Origin: a virus
Virus record (IMG/VR): IMGVR_UViG_3300014501_000547
Location: 1-42,093 of that record
Length of the DNA stretch: 42,093 nucleotides
Direction: 5' to 3' (one strand)
The translations under genes and the position numbers were made by a program. The notes below the pieces were generated by a model. That model did no database searches. It saw only the letters and a program-made list of their open reading frames with translations, and was not told the DNA's origin. Positions 8,535-16,473 of this stretch are shown in pieces (position 1 is the first letter of the stretch; each line of letters begins with the position of its first letter).

Positions 8535-9563
8535 ATGGCAAACATCAACGAGTTGATGGAGGGCTGGGGCTTCGGCAAACAGACCGCCATCGGGACGGCC
8601 AACACGTCGACGGCGATCTGGCGTCAGACCAACCTCAATACCAAGCCGTGGGCGAAGGTCCCGGTGAACGAGGATGATCGGGCGGAAATCGGCAAAGGCC
8701 ACGAGTTCCCGACGCAGCTTTTCAGGTCGCATTACAACATGCCGCCTTTCGAGCTTTCGAAGTACGCCTCGTCAGAGTTCCTCGCTTGGGCGATGTGCTT
8801 CTCCATGGGCAACGTCACCCTGACCGGCAGCGGTCCCTATACGTATGTCATCGTTCCGGCCCTGGGAGCCACGAACACGACTGGCCTCGAGTTGCCTTAC
8901 TTTTCGTTCGTGCAGCAGATCCGGCCCGGTGGCTCGGCGGTCCTCGACGAAATGCTGGTGGGCTGCGCCGTCAAATCCTGGAAGCTGTCGATCAAGAACA
9001 GTCCGGGCCGCGCCAGCGCGATGTGCTCGGTGGAATGCGTGACCACTGGCCAGTACACCTCGCCCAGCGGCATCACGCTTCCCGCCGTTTCGACACCGCA
9101 TGAATTCAATGCCGGCATGATCACCGCGTTAACGTTCAACGGAATCAACTACCTTTCAGGCGGGAGCGCGAAGCAGTTCGTATCCATGGAAGCGTCGTGG
9201 GAGAACAACTTTCGGCCCGGCTTCTTCCCTGGCTCTGGGTCGCAAGATGGCTACCAGATCCAGGGACGCTTCGAGTGGGGTGATCGCGCCTTCGCGGTGC
9301 AGTTCGTAGTGCGTGTCCAGGCCGGATCGACCGAGTACTCGAACCTGATCAACCTGACCACCGGAACGGCCACGTTCACCATGGCGCGCGATGCCAACAA
9401 CTCCTTCTCGATGCTCATCCAGAAGATGGGCTTCAGCGTCGCCGAACTGGGAAACACGGAGGGCATCGTGACGCTCCAGATCACCGGGGTTCAACTCTAC
9501 GACGCCACCAACGGCTTGGTGACGATGACCATCATCACGCCGCTTACGGGCATCTGCCAATAG
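8535..9563 (+). CDS. phage tail tube protein
   Basis: 342 residues with GGAGGA at 8521-8526. It begins with an N-terminal fluorescent-like motif of tube proteins (GWGFGKQTAIGTANTSTAIWRQTN), followed by the beta-rich tube fold and strands such as SWKLSIKNSPGRASAMCSVECVTTGQ. Position between the terminator candidate and the tail assembly chaperone is the standard siphovirus order. It would polymerise in rings around the tape measure to form the tail shaft. The C-terminal ~100 residues resemble an added surface domain. Confidence 0.8.
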   Translation: MANINELMEGWGFGKQTAIGTANTSTAIWRQTNLNTKPWAKVPVNEDDRAEIGKGHEFPTQLFRSHYNMPPFELSKYASSEFLAWAMCFSMGNVTLTGSGPYTYVIVPALGATNTTGLELPYFSFVQQIRPGGSAVLDEMLVGCAVKSWKLSIKNSPGRASAMCSVECVTTGQYTSPSGITLPAVSTPHEFNAGMITALTFNGINYLSGGSAKQFVSMEASWENNFRPGFFPGSGSQDGYQIQGRFEWGDRAFAVQFVVRVQAGSTEYSNLINLTTGTATFTMARDANNSFSMLIQKMGFSVAELGNTEGIVTLQITGVQLYDATNGLVTMTIITPLTGICQ

Positions 9564-9571
9564 GAGCTCAT

Positions 9572-10180
9572 ATGGAAACCGAGAAGAAAGCAGGCTTCGA
9601 TGCAACGAAGCCGTTTGTCGTCCCAATCCTGTCTGGCGGCGAAAAGACCTGCGAGGTCAGGTTCCCAACGGATGAGGAGTGGTGCGCGTGGGCGCGCGCA
9701 CAGCGCACCGTGCGGCACTTCCTCGGGCGTGGGAAGTCGCAGAGCGAGGACGTGGACCTGCCGAAGATCAACGCGGAGTTGTTCGCCAAGATCCGAACGG
9801 ACAAGGATGGTCCCGAGTTCGACGACGCCGAGGCCGGCATGGTGATCGGCCGCATTGAGCGGTGCGCCGTGGCCAACGTGGAACGCGAAGGGATCAACTA
9901 TCGGATTGAGATGAAGGTCCCCGGCGCGCGCGTGAAGCATGTGCTGCGAATGCCGACAGCCAAGGAGATGCAGGACCACGAACGCGGCTCGACCAGCGTA
10001 GTCGCCGCGCGCCGATCCGTCGAGACGCGCGCGTTCCTGGAACCGAGCGGCGCGCTCTACGACAAGCTCCATGTCTCCCATGATGGATACGCCGGCGCGG
10101 TGCCCATCGTACACAAGTCAGCCGCCGTGTCCGAAGTGATCGCGCAGCTCGCGATCGAGGCCGACGAAGACCCGGAATAG
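9572..10180 (+). CDS. tail assembly chaperone (G-like)
   Basis: 202 residues, ATG with TAGGAG at 9561-9566. It is mostly alpha-helical and charged, with VRFPTDEEWCAWARAQRTVRHFLGRGKSQS near the start and an acidic C-terminus ending DEDPE. Genes in this slot, between tube and tape measure, encode chaperones that keep the tape measure soluble. The -1 frame is open from 10084 through this stop to 10596, as in lambda G/GT where a fraction of ribosomes shift back one base. No canonical slippery heptamer is visible in the overlap. Confidence 0.7.
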   Translation: METEKKAGFDATKPFVVPILSGGEKTCEVRFPTDEEWCAWARAQRTVRHFLGRGKSQSEDVDLPKINAELFAKIRTDKDGPEFDDAEAGMVIGRIERCAVANVEREGINYRIEMKVPGARVKHVLRMPTAKEMQDHERGSTSVVAARRSVETRAFLEPSGALYDKLHVSHDGYAGAVPIVHKSAAVSEVIAQLAIEADEDPE

Positions 10181-10233
10181 ACGCGCCCGGTGACTGGCCG
10201 GAAGAGCCGGGCGTTCGTTTCCTGATCCGGTCG

Positions 10234-10596
10234 GTGCTACACCAGGGAGTGTTATGTGGGCTTGAAGAAGACTGCCCCGACCGCGTTTTCCGCTGCCGGA
10301 AGTGCGGATACTCCGCGGCGACGGAGCTGGATGGCTGCCCCGCTTGCGGCGAGGACTGGAAGGCCATCGACGTCAGTCACGGGCCGGGCTGTCCGAAGAA
10401 CCTGCTCGAAGAGGCAATGGATACGCCGAACGGCGCTCTCGTTAGGCGGTGCTTCCGCATTCTAAACGCGAAGAACATCGGGCTGACGATCACGCTCGCG
10501 GATATCACGGAGGAGGAATTCCGGGTGCTGGAACTGATCGAGGCCGAACGTCAGGAGCAGATGAAGGCTGGGGACGGTGCTCGGATTCCTCGGTGA
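10234..10596 (+). CDS. zinc-ribbon tail assembly protein, possible GT-type frameshift extension
   Basis: 120 residues from GTG 10234, but the frame is open from 10084 and neither 10234 nor GTG 10249 has a properly spaced ribosome site. The N-terminus has two CxxC pairs forming a zinc ribbon (CRKCGYSA...CPACGEDW). The C-terminal helix ITEEEFRVLELIEAERQEQ resembles the T part of GT chaperones. The frame is -1 relative to the upstream chaperone, so this may be expressed as its frameshifted extension rather than as a separate protein. Confidence 0.6.
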   Translation: MLHQGVLCGLEEDCPDRVFRCRKCGYSAATELDGCPACGEDWKAIDVSHGPGCPKNLLEEAMDTPNGALVRRCFRILNAKNIGLTITLADITEEEFRVLELIEAERQEQMKAGDGARIPR

Positions 10597-10662
10597 TTCT
10601 GTGCCTCGATGTCTCGGCCACACGGAAGGCTGGTTCGTGGCTCTATCCTCCCGGCAAGTGGA

Positions 10663-10694
10663 ATCACCGTCCTAGAGGACGACGGCGGGGTGAT
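10663..10694. promoter_or_regulatory. nested inverted repeats before DUF488 gene
   Basis: Outer arms ATCACC (10663-10668) and GGTGAT (10689-10694) enclose a tighter hairpin CGTCCT-AG-AGGACG (10668-10681). It lies immediately before the DUF488 start at 10698 and covers its only ribosome-site-like GGGG. It may be an operator or an RNA hairpin controlling the cargo pair. Function is unproven. Confidence 0.3.
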
Positions 10695-10697
10695 AGG

Positions 10698-11183
10698 ATG
10701 CAATGTACTCTGATGCCAGCTCGCAAAATACAACGAACGGGGCCGACAGCGGCTACGCTATTCACGATCGGATATCAATCTCATTCGGTTGAGTCCCTTA
10801 TACGATGCCTGAAGCTCCACGGAATCGAGATCCTGATGGATGTTCGGCAAAACCCCGTCAGCCGGAAGGCTGGCTTTTCAAAGTGCCGATTGCAGGACGC
10901 CATTTCGCAAGCTGGTATTGAATACCTCCACAACCCCGATCTCGGTACGCCGCCGAGCATCAGAAGCATCTATCGCGGCACCGGGGATGTCTCTGACGCG
11001 CTGGCCGAGTATGAAAGGCATCTCTCCTCAAACACCGAACCAATTCGATCGCTTGCAAGAATTGCCTGCTCGAAGAAGGTGTGCCTCCTGTGCCTTGAAA
11101 GTGATCATAGAATGTGCCATCGTGGCATCATCGCACAGAAGGTGTGTGAAATGACCAAATGGCAACAGATTCATCTGATGTAG
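10698..11183 (+). CDS. DUF488 family protein
   Basis: 161 residues from ATG 10698. The frame is open further upstream, but the family homology begins only at LFTIGYQSHSVESLI. DUF488 hallmarks are clear: TIGYQSHSVESLIRCLKLHGIEILMDVR, then NPVSRKAGFSK, then GIEYLHNPDLGTP, and the closing LLCLESDHRMCHRGIIAQ with the Cys-x2-Glu-like and CHR residues. The biochemical role of the family is poorly known. The stop overlaps the next gene by 25 bp, so the two form a pair. Base composition is less GC-rich than the flanking tail genes, and it interrupts the tail operon, suggesting acquired cargo. Confidence 0.85.
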   Translation: MQCTLMPARKIQRTGPTAATLFTIGYQSHSVESLIRCLKLHGIEILMDVRQNPVSRKAGFSKCRLQDAISQAGIEYLHNPDLGTPPSIRSIYRGTGDVSDALAEYERHLSSNTEPIRSLARIACSKKVCLLCLESDHRMCHRGIIAQKVCEMTKWQQIHLM

Positions 11184-11950
11184 GCTGGCGCGAACAAAAA
11201 GCTCTAATCATTGGCCGGGCCTATCCAGAGCCCAGCAAGAAGCACATCGAAACTGTTTGCACCGGAGCGATAACCGAGGATGGTCAGCTTCTGCGTCTGT
11301 ATCCGATTTCGTGGCGATATCTCAACGAGAACCAGCAGTATCGGCTATGGACCTGGGCGACGTTCGAGATCCGAAAGAGTGAGGATGACAAACGCAAGGA
11401 AAGCTACCGCGTTCGCGAGGAGTCGATATCCGTCTTGTCGCATATCGAGTCCCAGGCTGAACGCTTCTCACTCCTGCAGAAAGCCGTCTTCCCGGACCGT
11501 GAGACGTTGGACCTCAAATATCGTGAGGACTGGACCAGCATCGGCCTCGTTGAGATCGAATTGATCGACTTTCGGACGACGAAGCCGAGGAGTGATTATT
11601 CGAAGGCGAAGCCATACACCAAGCAGTCCCACCTTTACGTTGAAGTCAAGCCTGTCGAACAGGCACCGCTGGACATGAAGTTGAAATTCCGCTGCAAGAA
11701 CAATCCCGCCTGCAAGACCCATTTTTGTAGGTTGATCGGCTGGGAGTACATGGAAGCGTTTCGACAATTTAGAGTGAAGTACGGCTCTGACGCGGAAGGC
11801 GTAGCGAAGATTAAAGAGGCCATCGAGCGCAGATTCTCTAATCCGAAAACCGCCGCGTTCGCCCTCCTCGGAACTCATTCGCGCTATCCAGTCTGGATGA
11901 TCGGGCAACTTTACTTCTTCGACAAGAACCTGCCGCCCACTCTTTTCTGA
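11159..11950 (+). CDS. DUF488-linked protein with Cys/His cluster, unknown function
   Basis: 263 residues, ATG inside the end of the DUF488 gene (25 bp overlap), so very likely co-translated with it. It starts with GRAYPEPSKKHIETVCTGAITEDGQLLRLYPISWR, which looks like a small beta domain. A later cluster FRCKNNPACKTHFCRLIGWEYMEAFR has a Cys-x4-Cys-x2-His arrangement that may bind metal, followed by a WE motif. It ends WMIGQLYFFDKN. I recall similar proteins beside DUF488 genes elsewhere but know no established function. It is probably accessory cargo, perhaps in DNA or RNA metabolism or defence (inference). Confidence 0.7.
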   Translation: MATDSSDVGWREQKALIIGRAYPEPSKKHIETVCTGAITEDGQLLRLYPISWRYLNENQQYRLWTWATFEIRKSEDDKRKESYRVREESISVLSHIESQAERFSLLQKAVFPDRETLDLKYREDWTSIGLVEIELIDFRTTKPRSDYSKAKPYTKQSHLYVEVKPVEQAPLDMKLKFRCKNNPACKTHFCRLIGWEYMEAFRQFRVKYGSDAEGVAKIKEAIERRFSNPKTAAFALLGTHSRYPVWMIGQLYFFDKNLPPTLF

Positions 11951-12062
11951 GCCAAGCGGCTGCGCCGTGACCGATGTTACGCTCCCGGCGGGCCGCGCCC
12001 CCGATCCGCTCCACCACGGGAGACTCGGACGCTACCTGGATTTGGCTCCGCCAAAGGAAACG

Positions 12063-12521
12063 ATGGCCAGATTCCAAACAGTCATCAAAAGCGCCCGCTT
12101 CGTGTACTCGCCCTATACTGCGACCGAGATGCAGGGTTTCGCGCAGGTGCTGGCGGATTCGATCCGTGCGCGCATTCAGAGCGGGCAGAACATCTACGAC
12201 CAGGCGGCGGCTCCGCTGAAGCCCGGCCAGTCAGACCGTCGCGGCTACCCCGATTACAAGTCCGCGCGCGGTCTAAAGCCCGTCCGCGACTGGACCTGGA
12301 GCGGCCACACCCTGCGGTGCCTCAAGGTCCTGACCGCGAACGAGAATCGCGCGGCGATCGGGTTTCTCGATGAGGCTCTTCCTGGCCGGCGGCAAACGGC
12401 CGCGCAGATCGCCGCCTTCAATAACCGGCGTGAGCGGCAATGGGGCGTATCGCCGCGCGACCGCCAGGCGGTCCTCACCGCGTTCCAGACACGTCCCTTC
12501 GTAATGCTCAAGGCAGCGTGA
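12063..12521 (+). CDS. tail completion / virion morphogenesis protein candidate
   Basis: 152 residues from ATG 12063, with AAAGGA at 12053-12058. The upstream in-frame start at 11967 has no ribosome site, and its extra residues look non-phage. The protein has helical MQGFAQVLADSIRARIQSGQNIYDQAAAPLKPGQ and ends RRERQWGVSPRDRQAVLTAF, which recalls the end pattern of phage virion morphogenesis proteins. It lies just before the tape measure gene (1 bp gap). Assignment is tentative. Confidence 0.5.
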   Translation: MARFQTVIKSARFVYSPYTATEMQGFAQVLADSIRARIQSGQNIYDQAAAPLKPGQSDRRGYPDYKSARGLKPVRDWTWSGHTLRCLKVLTANENRAAIGFLDEALPGRRQTAAQIAAFNNRRERQWGVSPRDRQAVLTAFQTRPFVMLKAA

Positions 12522-12522
12522 A

Positions 12523-15500
12523 ATGGCAGACCAAGCGGAACGCGTAATCCTCGAAGCCGAGGATCAGGTCAGTCCGGTCGTGGACAAGGCCAACGCCGGG
12601 CTTGACCGCTTCGAGAAACAAGCGGAGTCGTCGCACGGCAAGGTGATCCGCATTTCGGATCAGACGCGATCCAGCGTCCAGCGCCTGATTAGCTCGCTCG
12701 AAAAACAGGCCGAGACCTACGGCAAGAGCGGCGTGGACCGCCTGATCACGCAGCGGGATCAACTGTTGCAGCGATACAACCGCGAGCCACAGGCCATCGA
12801 CGCTATCACCCGGTCCTACGAAAAGATGATCGCCGCGGAAGAGAAGGTCGCGCGCGAGGCTCTCGCCGTCAAGGCGGCCAAGGAAGCCGAGGAAGCGTTG
12901 CGGAAGCAGGCCGAATCCATCACTTCGTTCGGCGAGCGGGTCAGCCAGTTCATGGAGAATCCGCTCCAGGGAGCGAAGGGCGCAGTCACATCCGTGATGA
13001 CGGCTCTTGGTCCCTTTGGCATCGCCGTCACGGCGGGTGCTGCTGTGCTTGGAACCATCGCGGCATCCGCGTTCGAGGCCGCGAAGAGTCTCGGCGAGTA
13101 TGGCACCCGCGTGAGGGACGCGGAGCTGCGCACCGGGTTGACCGCGAAAGAAGTCGGGCAGTTCAGCTTCGCGGCGCGCGCAGTCGGGCAGGACATCTCG
13201 ATTGTCGAGCGCCTCATGCGTGGTCTGTCCCAGGCGGCGAACGACAATTCCAACGAAGGTGAAAAAGCACGAACCACGTTGCGCGGGATGGGCATCGATT
13301 TCCATACTGCTACCGGAGAGATGAAACCCACGTCCGAGATCCTGATGGAGATCTCCGAGGGATTGAACAAGCTCCCGGAAGGGCTTCAACGGGACGCCGC
13401 CGCGATGGACCTGTTTAAGAAGATCGGGATCGAGGCGATTCCGTTCATGACGGAGCTGAATGAGAACCTGCGCGTCGCCCACGAGCAGGGCTTCGGGCCG
13501 ACCGAGGAGGATATCCGCCGCTTTACCGAATACCAGCGCGAAGTGACCGTGCTCGAAACCAAGTGGGATGCCCTGGTCCGCAAGTTCAAGGAAGGGCTGG
13601 TCGTCACCGTGACCTGGGTCGGGAAAGGCGTCGACTGGTTCCTCGAAAACATCTCGACTGCGCGTGACGAGGAACGGGAGCACCGCGAAGAGATCCAGGC
13701 GCTTCAGGATGCCGCGCAGATCAAGGCGTTGGGCGGTTACGGCGCGAGTGTGTCGGTCAGCGGCCATCGTAAGCAGGTGGCCGACATGGAACGCCAGGCG
13801 CCGGAGATCATGAAGAACCGCGATGCCACACTGAAGCGCATCGAGGATCTGCGGGCCGAACAGGAACGGTTGACCGGCAATTTCGGCATCCTGCAAGCGA
13901 TCGCTCCTACTCGCGATGAGGAGGCTCAATCGAAACGCGCGGAGGAAATCCAAGGCCAGATCCAGCAGTTGCAGAAAATGCTGGAGGATGCCGAGGCAGC
14001 CACCAAGCGGAAAGACCTGCAGGCCGGCAAGGAAGAGACGGATCGGATTCGCGCCCGGTTCTTCGGTACGCACGACGGCATGGAAAAGGCATACGCCGAC
14101 GCCAAGAAGGATGTCGAACGGCTCCAGAAGCAACTGCTCGAACCCGACAAGCCGCTGACGAAAGCGCAGGCGCAGGATCTGGGTCAGCAACTCCGCACGG
14201 CGGAAGCGACCGAAGCGCGTCGCAAGGCGGCACTGGACGCGGTCGCAAAGGGCGCGGAGCAGCTCAAGGAATTCCAGCGCCAGGCGGCCGAGTTCGAGAA
14301 GAAGGGCGATGAATCCGAACTGGACGCGACCGGAAAGATCTACTATCAGCGCGACTTGCTTCTGAAACAGGCCGAGAAGGTCAAGGCGTCGGAAGCTGAG
14401 ATCGCGGCGATTCGCGCGTCAGCAGATCGGCAGGCGGGCGTCCTTTATAAGAAGTCGTGGGAGGAGTTTGAGAAGTATGCCGACAAGCAAGACGCGGAGA
14501 AGCGGAAGAGAATGCTGGCACTCATGATGCCAAGCAAAGAGCAGATGAAGGAGTGGGAGGAAGGCTTCGCGGCGCAGGAAAAGATTGAAGACATCGGAGT
14601 CCAGGCGCAACGGGAGGAATTGCGGCGGCGCGCCGGTCGATCGCAGCGTATGGCGGAACTGACAGCCGGTGATCATACGCCGGTAGCGATGTCCGAGACC
14701 GACAAAAAGGAGCTGGCGGCGCGAAAGGAAGAGGCTGCCGCGCAGCAGGCCTACCAGGTCCGACTCGATCTGGCTGTCCAGTTGGCCGGCATCGAAGCGG
14801 AGCGGATATCGAAGGAAGAGAACGCGGCGAAGCGTTCCGTCCTGGCGGCGCAGGCGCAGAAGGACCTGTTCACCGATCTCGCCCAGGCGCAGGATCAGTT
14901 CGAGGAAAAGCAGGCACAGCTCCAGCAGAAACGCGAGCAGGAGTTGCAGTCGCAGATTGACGGCTTGCAGAAGCAGGCCGAGAAACTGATCGACGTTCTG
15001 TTCACCAAACCCGCGAACTTTGGCAAGGATTTGCTCAACACGATCCGCTCCGCGGTGCTTAAGCCAATCACCGAAACGCTAGGCGGCGCAGTGGCGAATG
15101 TGCTGCATCCGATCATCTACGGGGCGGACGGGCACGGCGGCATCAATGGCATGCTGCGCGGCACCTCGAAGGATCCGGTGAGGGCCTCAACAGACATGAA
15201 CACGGCGGCCACCATGCAGAACAGCGCGGTGATGGCTGGTTTGACGGCGATCCTCGCAGCCGGCATGGGGATGGCGGCCCCGCACGTTTCCGGCGGAGCT
15301 TCCGGTGTACCGAGCATCGCCGGCCCATCGATTTCGATTCCAGCACCGGTATCCGGATCGGTCGGCGTGAGCATGCCAACCGCCTCCGGACGTACTGAAG
15401 GTGCATCGCTTCCCGGCCCCATCGTTACCGCTGGCTCGGCCTCGGCCGCAACTCCGAGCGTGGGCGACCTGATGAGTCTTCCGATGGGCGCTCACGCCGG

Positions 15501-16437
15501 TGGCAGCATGAGTCCGCTCGCAACGATTCTTGGTTCCGGCTCCAAGGGTGGGACATCCGGTCTTTACGGCCTGTTCTCCAAGGGTGGCGCTTCGAAGGCG
15601 CTGTCCAATTTGAAGGGTACGTTTTGGAACCAGGACGCCTGGAACGCTTCGGATAGCAACTTCTGGGGCGGCGTGCAGGGCGTGGCGAAGTCTCCGGCCG
15701 CCGGTGCCGCCGGGATGATGCTTGCGACCAGCGGCCTGTTCGGATCACGGCGCGGCACATGGGGCGGAACTCTTGAAGATACCGCCGGAGGCGCACTGAT
15801 CGGCGAGCAGATCGGCGGCCCGTGGGGGGCCGCGATCGGAGCGGCTGCGGGCTTCACTGCTGGCGTGGTCGAGCAACTGCTCGGCATAAAGTCTCCCGAG
15901 AGGAAAGCTCACGACGACATCAAGAGCATCTTCGGCGTAGACATCCCGCAGAACAGCGGGACGATTAAGCAGGTTGTGCAGATCGCGCAGTCGCAGTTCG
16001 GCGGCGATGTCGCTGTGGCCGTGCGGTCCCCGAGCGTCCGTCAGCTTGTGATGCTGTACTCGGAGGCCACCGGCCAGAAGATGCCGCTGTCGGCCACGAC
16101 GCCGTACGCGGGGAGCCTCGTGGAGCAAGGTGGCAAACTCTATCAACAGGCCAGCTACCAGGATGGCCAGGCTCACGTCTATGCTTCGAACATCCCCACG
16201 CTCGGCGGGATAAGCGCGGGCGTTTATCCGACTCCGGGTAATCCGAACACTGGAGGCGGCAGCGGCGCGACGTACATGTCGCTGAACATCAGCGGAGCCG
16301 ACGCGGCGAACTTCATGACCGGCCAATTCGTCACGCCGCAGTTCGTGACCGACCAGGCGATGGCCGCGCAGTACTCAAGCTACGGCCGCACGCAGCAGTC
16401 CGCCAACATGCAGTTGCCCGGTTTAACGGTGGCCTAA
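12523..16437 (+). CDS. phage tail tape measure protein
   Basis: 1304 residues, the longest of the central tail genes. Residues ~1-150 and ~430-850 are rich in Lys, Glu, Gln and Ala with long coiled-coil heptads. A hydrophobic segment (LGPFGIAVTAGAAVLGTIAASAFEAAKSLG) lies near residues 165-195. The C-terminal third is Gly/Ser/Ala-rich and includes GALIGEQIGGPWGAAIGAAAGFTAGVVEQLLG, a glycine-zipper-like membrane segment. These features are typical of tape measures, which set tail length and help form the DNA channel in the host envelope. Its place after the chaperone genes confirms the call. Confidence 0.9.
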   Translation: MADQAERVILEAEDQVSPVVDKANAGLDRFEKQAESSHGKVIRISDQTRSSVQRLISSLEKQAETYGKSGVDRLITQRDQLLQRYNREPQAIDAITRSYEKMIAAEEKVAREALAVKAAKEAEEALRKQAESITSFGERVSQFMENPLQGAKGAVTSVMTALGPFGIAVTAGAAVLGTIAASAFEAAKSLGEYGTRVRDAELRTGLTAKEVGQFSFAARAVGQDISIVERLMRGLSQAANDNSNEGEKARTTLRGMGIDFHTATGEMKPTSEILMEISEGLNKLPEGLQRDAAAMDLFKKIGIEAIPFMTELNENLRVAHEQGFGPTEEDIRRFTEYQREVTVLETKWDALVRKFKEGLVVTVTWVGKGVDWFLENISTARDEEREHREEIQALQDAAQIKALGGYGASVSVSGHRKQVADMERQAPEIMKNRDATLKRIEDLRAEQERLTGNFGILQAIAPTRDEEAQSKRAEEIQGQIQQLQKMLEDAEAATKRKDLQAGKEETDRIRARFFGTHDGMEKAYADAKKDVERLQKQLLEPDKPLTKAQAQDLGQQLRTAEATEARRKAALDAVAKGAEQLKEFQRQAAEFEKKGDESELDATGKIYYQRDLLLKQAEKVKASEAEIAAIRASADRQAGVLYKKSWEEFEKYADKQDAEKRKRMLALMMPSKEQMKEWEEGFAAQEKIEDIGVQAQREELRRRAGRSQRMAELTAGDHTPVAMSETDKKELAARKEEAAAQQAYQVRLDLAVQLAGIEAERISKEENAAKRSVLAAQAQKDLFTDLAQAQDQFEEKQAQLQQKREQELQSQIDGLQKQAEKLIDVLFTKPANFGKDLLNTIRSAVLKPITETLGGAVANVLHPIIYGADGHGGINGMLRGTSKDPVRASTDMNTAATMQNSAVMAGLTAILAAGMGMAAPHVSGGASGVPSIAGPSISIPAPVSGSVGVSMPTASGRTEGASLPGPIVTAGSASAATPSVGDLMSLPMGAHAGGSMSPLATILGSGSKGGTSGLYGLFSKGGASKALSNLKGTFWNQDAWNASDSNFWGGVQGVAKSPAAGAAGMMLATSGLFGSRRGTWGGTLEDTAGGALIGEQIGGPWGAAIGAAAGFTAGVVEQLLGIKSPERKAHDDIKSIFGVDIPQNSGTIKQVVQIAQSQFGGDVAVAVRSPSVRQLVMLYSEATGQKMPLSATTPYAGSLVEQGGKLYQQASYQDGQAHVYASNIPTLGGISAGVYPTPGNPNTGGGSGATYMSLNISGADAANFMTGQFVTPQFVTDQAMAAQYSSYGRTQQSANMQLPGLTVA

Positions 16438-16473
16438 GACGGCTTCGTCGTCCCCACAACAAGGAATCGATCT

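Noticed and set aside
12508-14190. 560-codon minus-strand frame opposite the tape measure
   Set aside because: The + strand coiled-coil protein is convincing; the Leu-rich antisense product is a codon-composition artefact.
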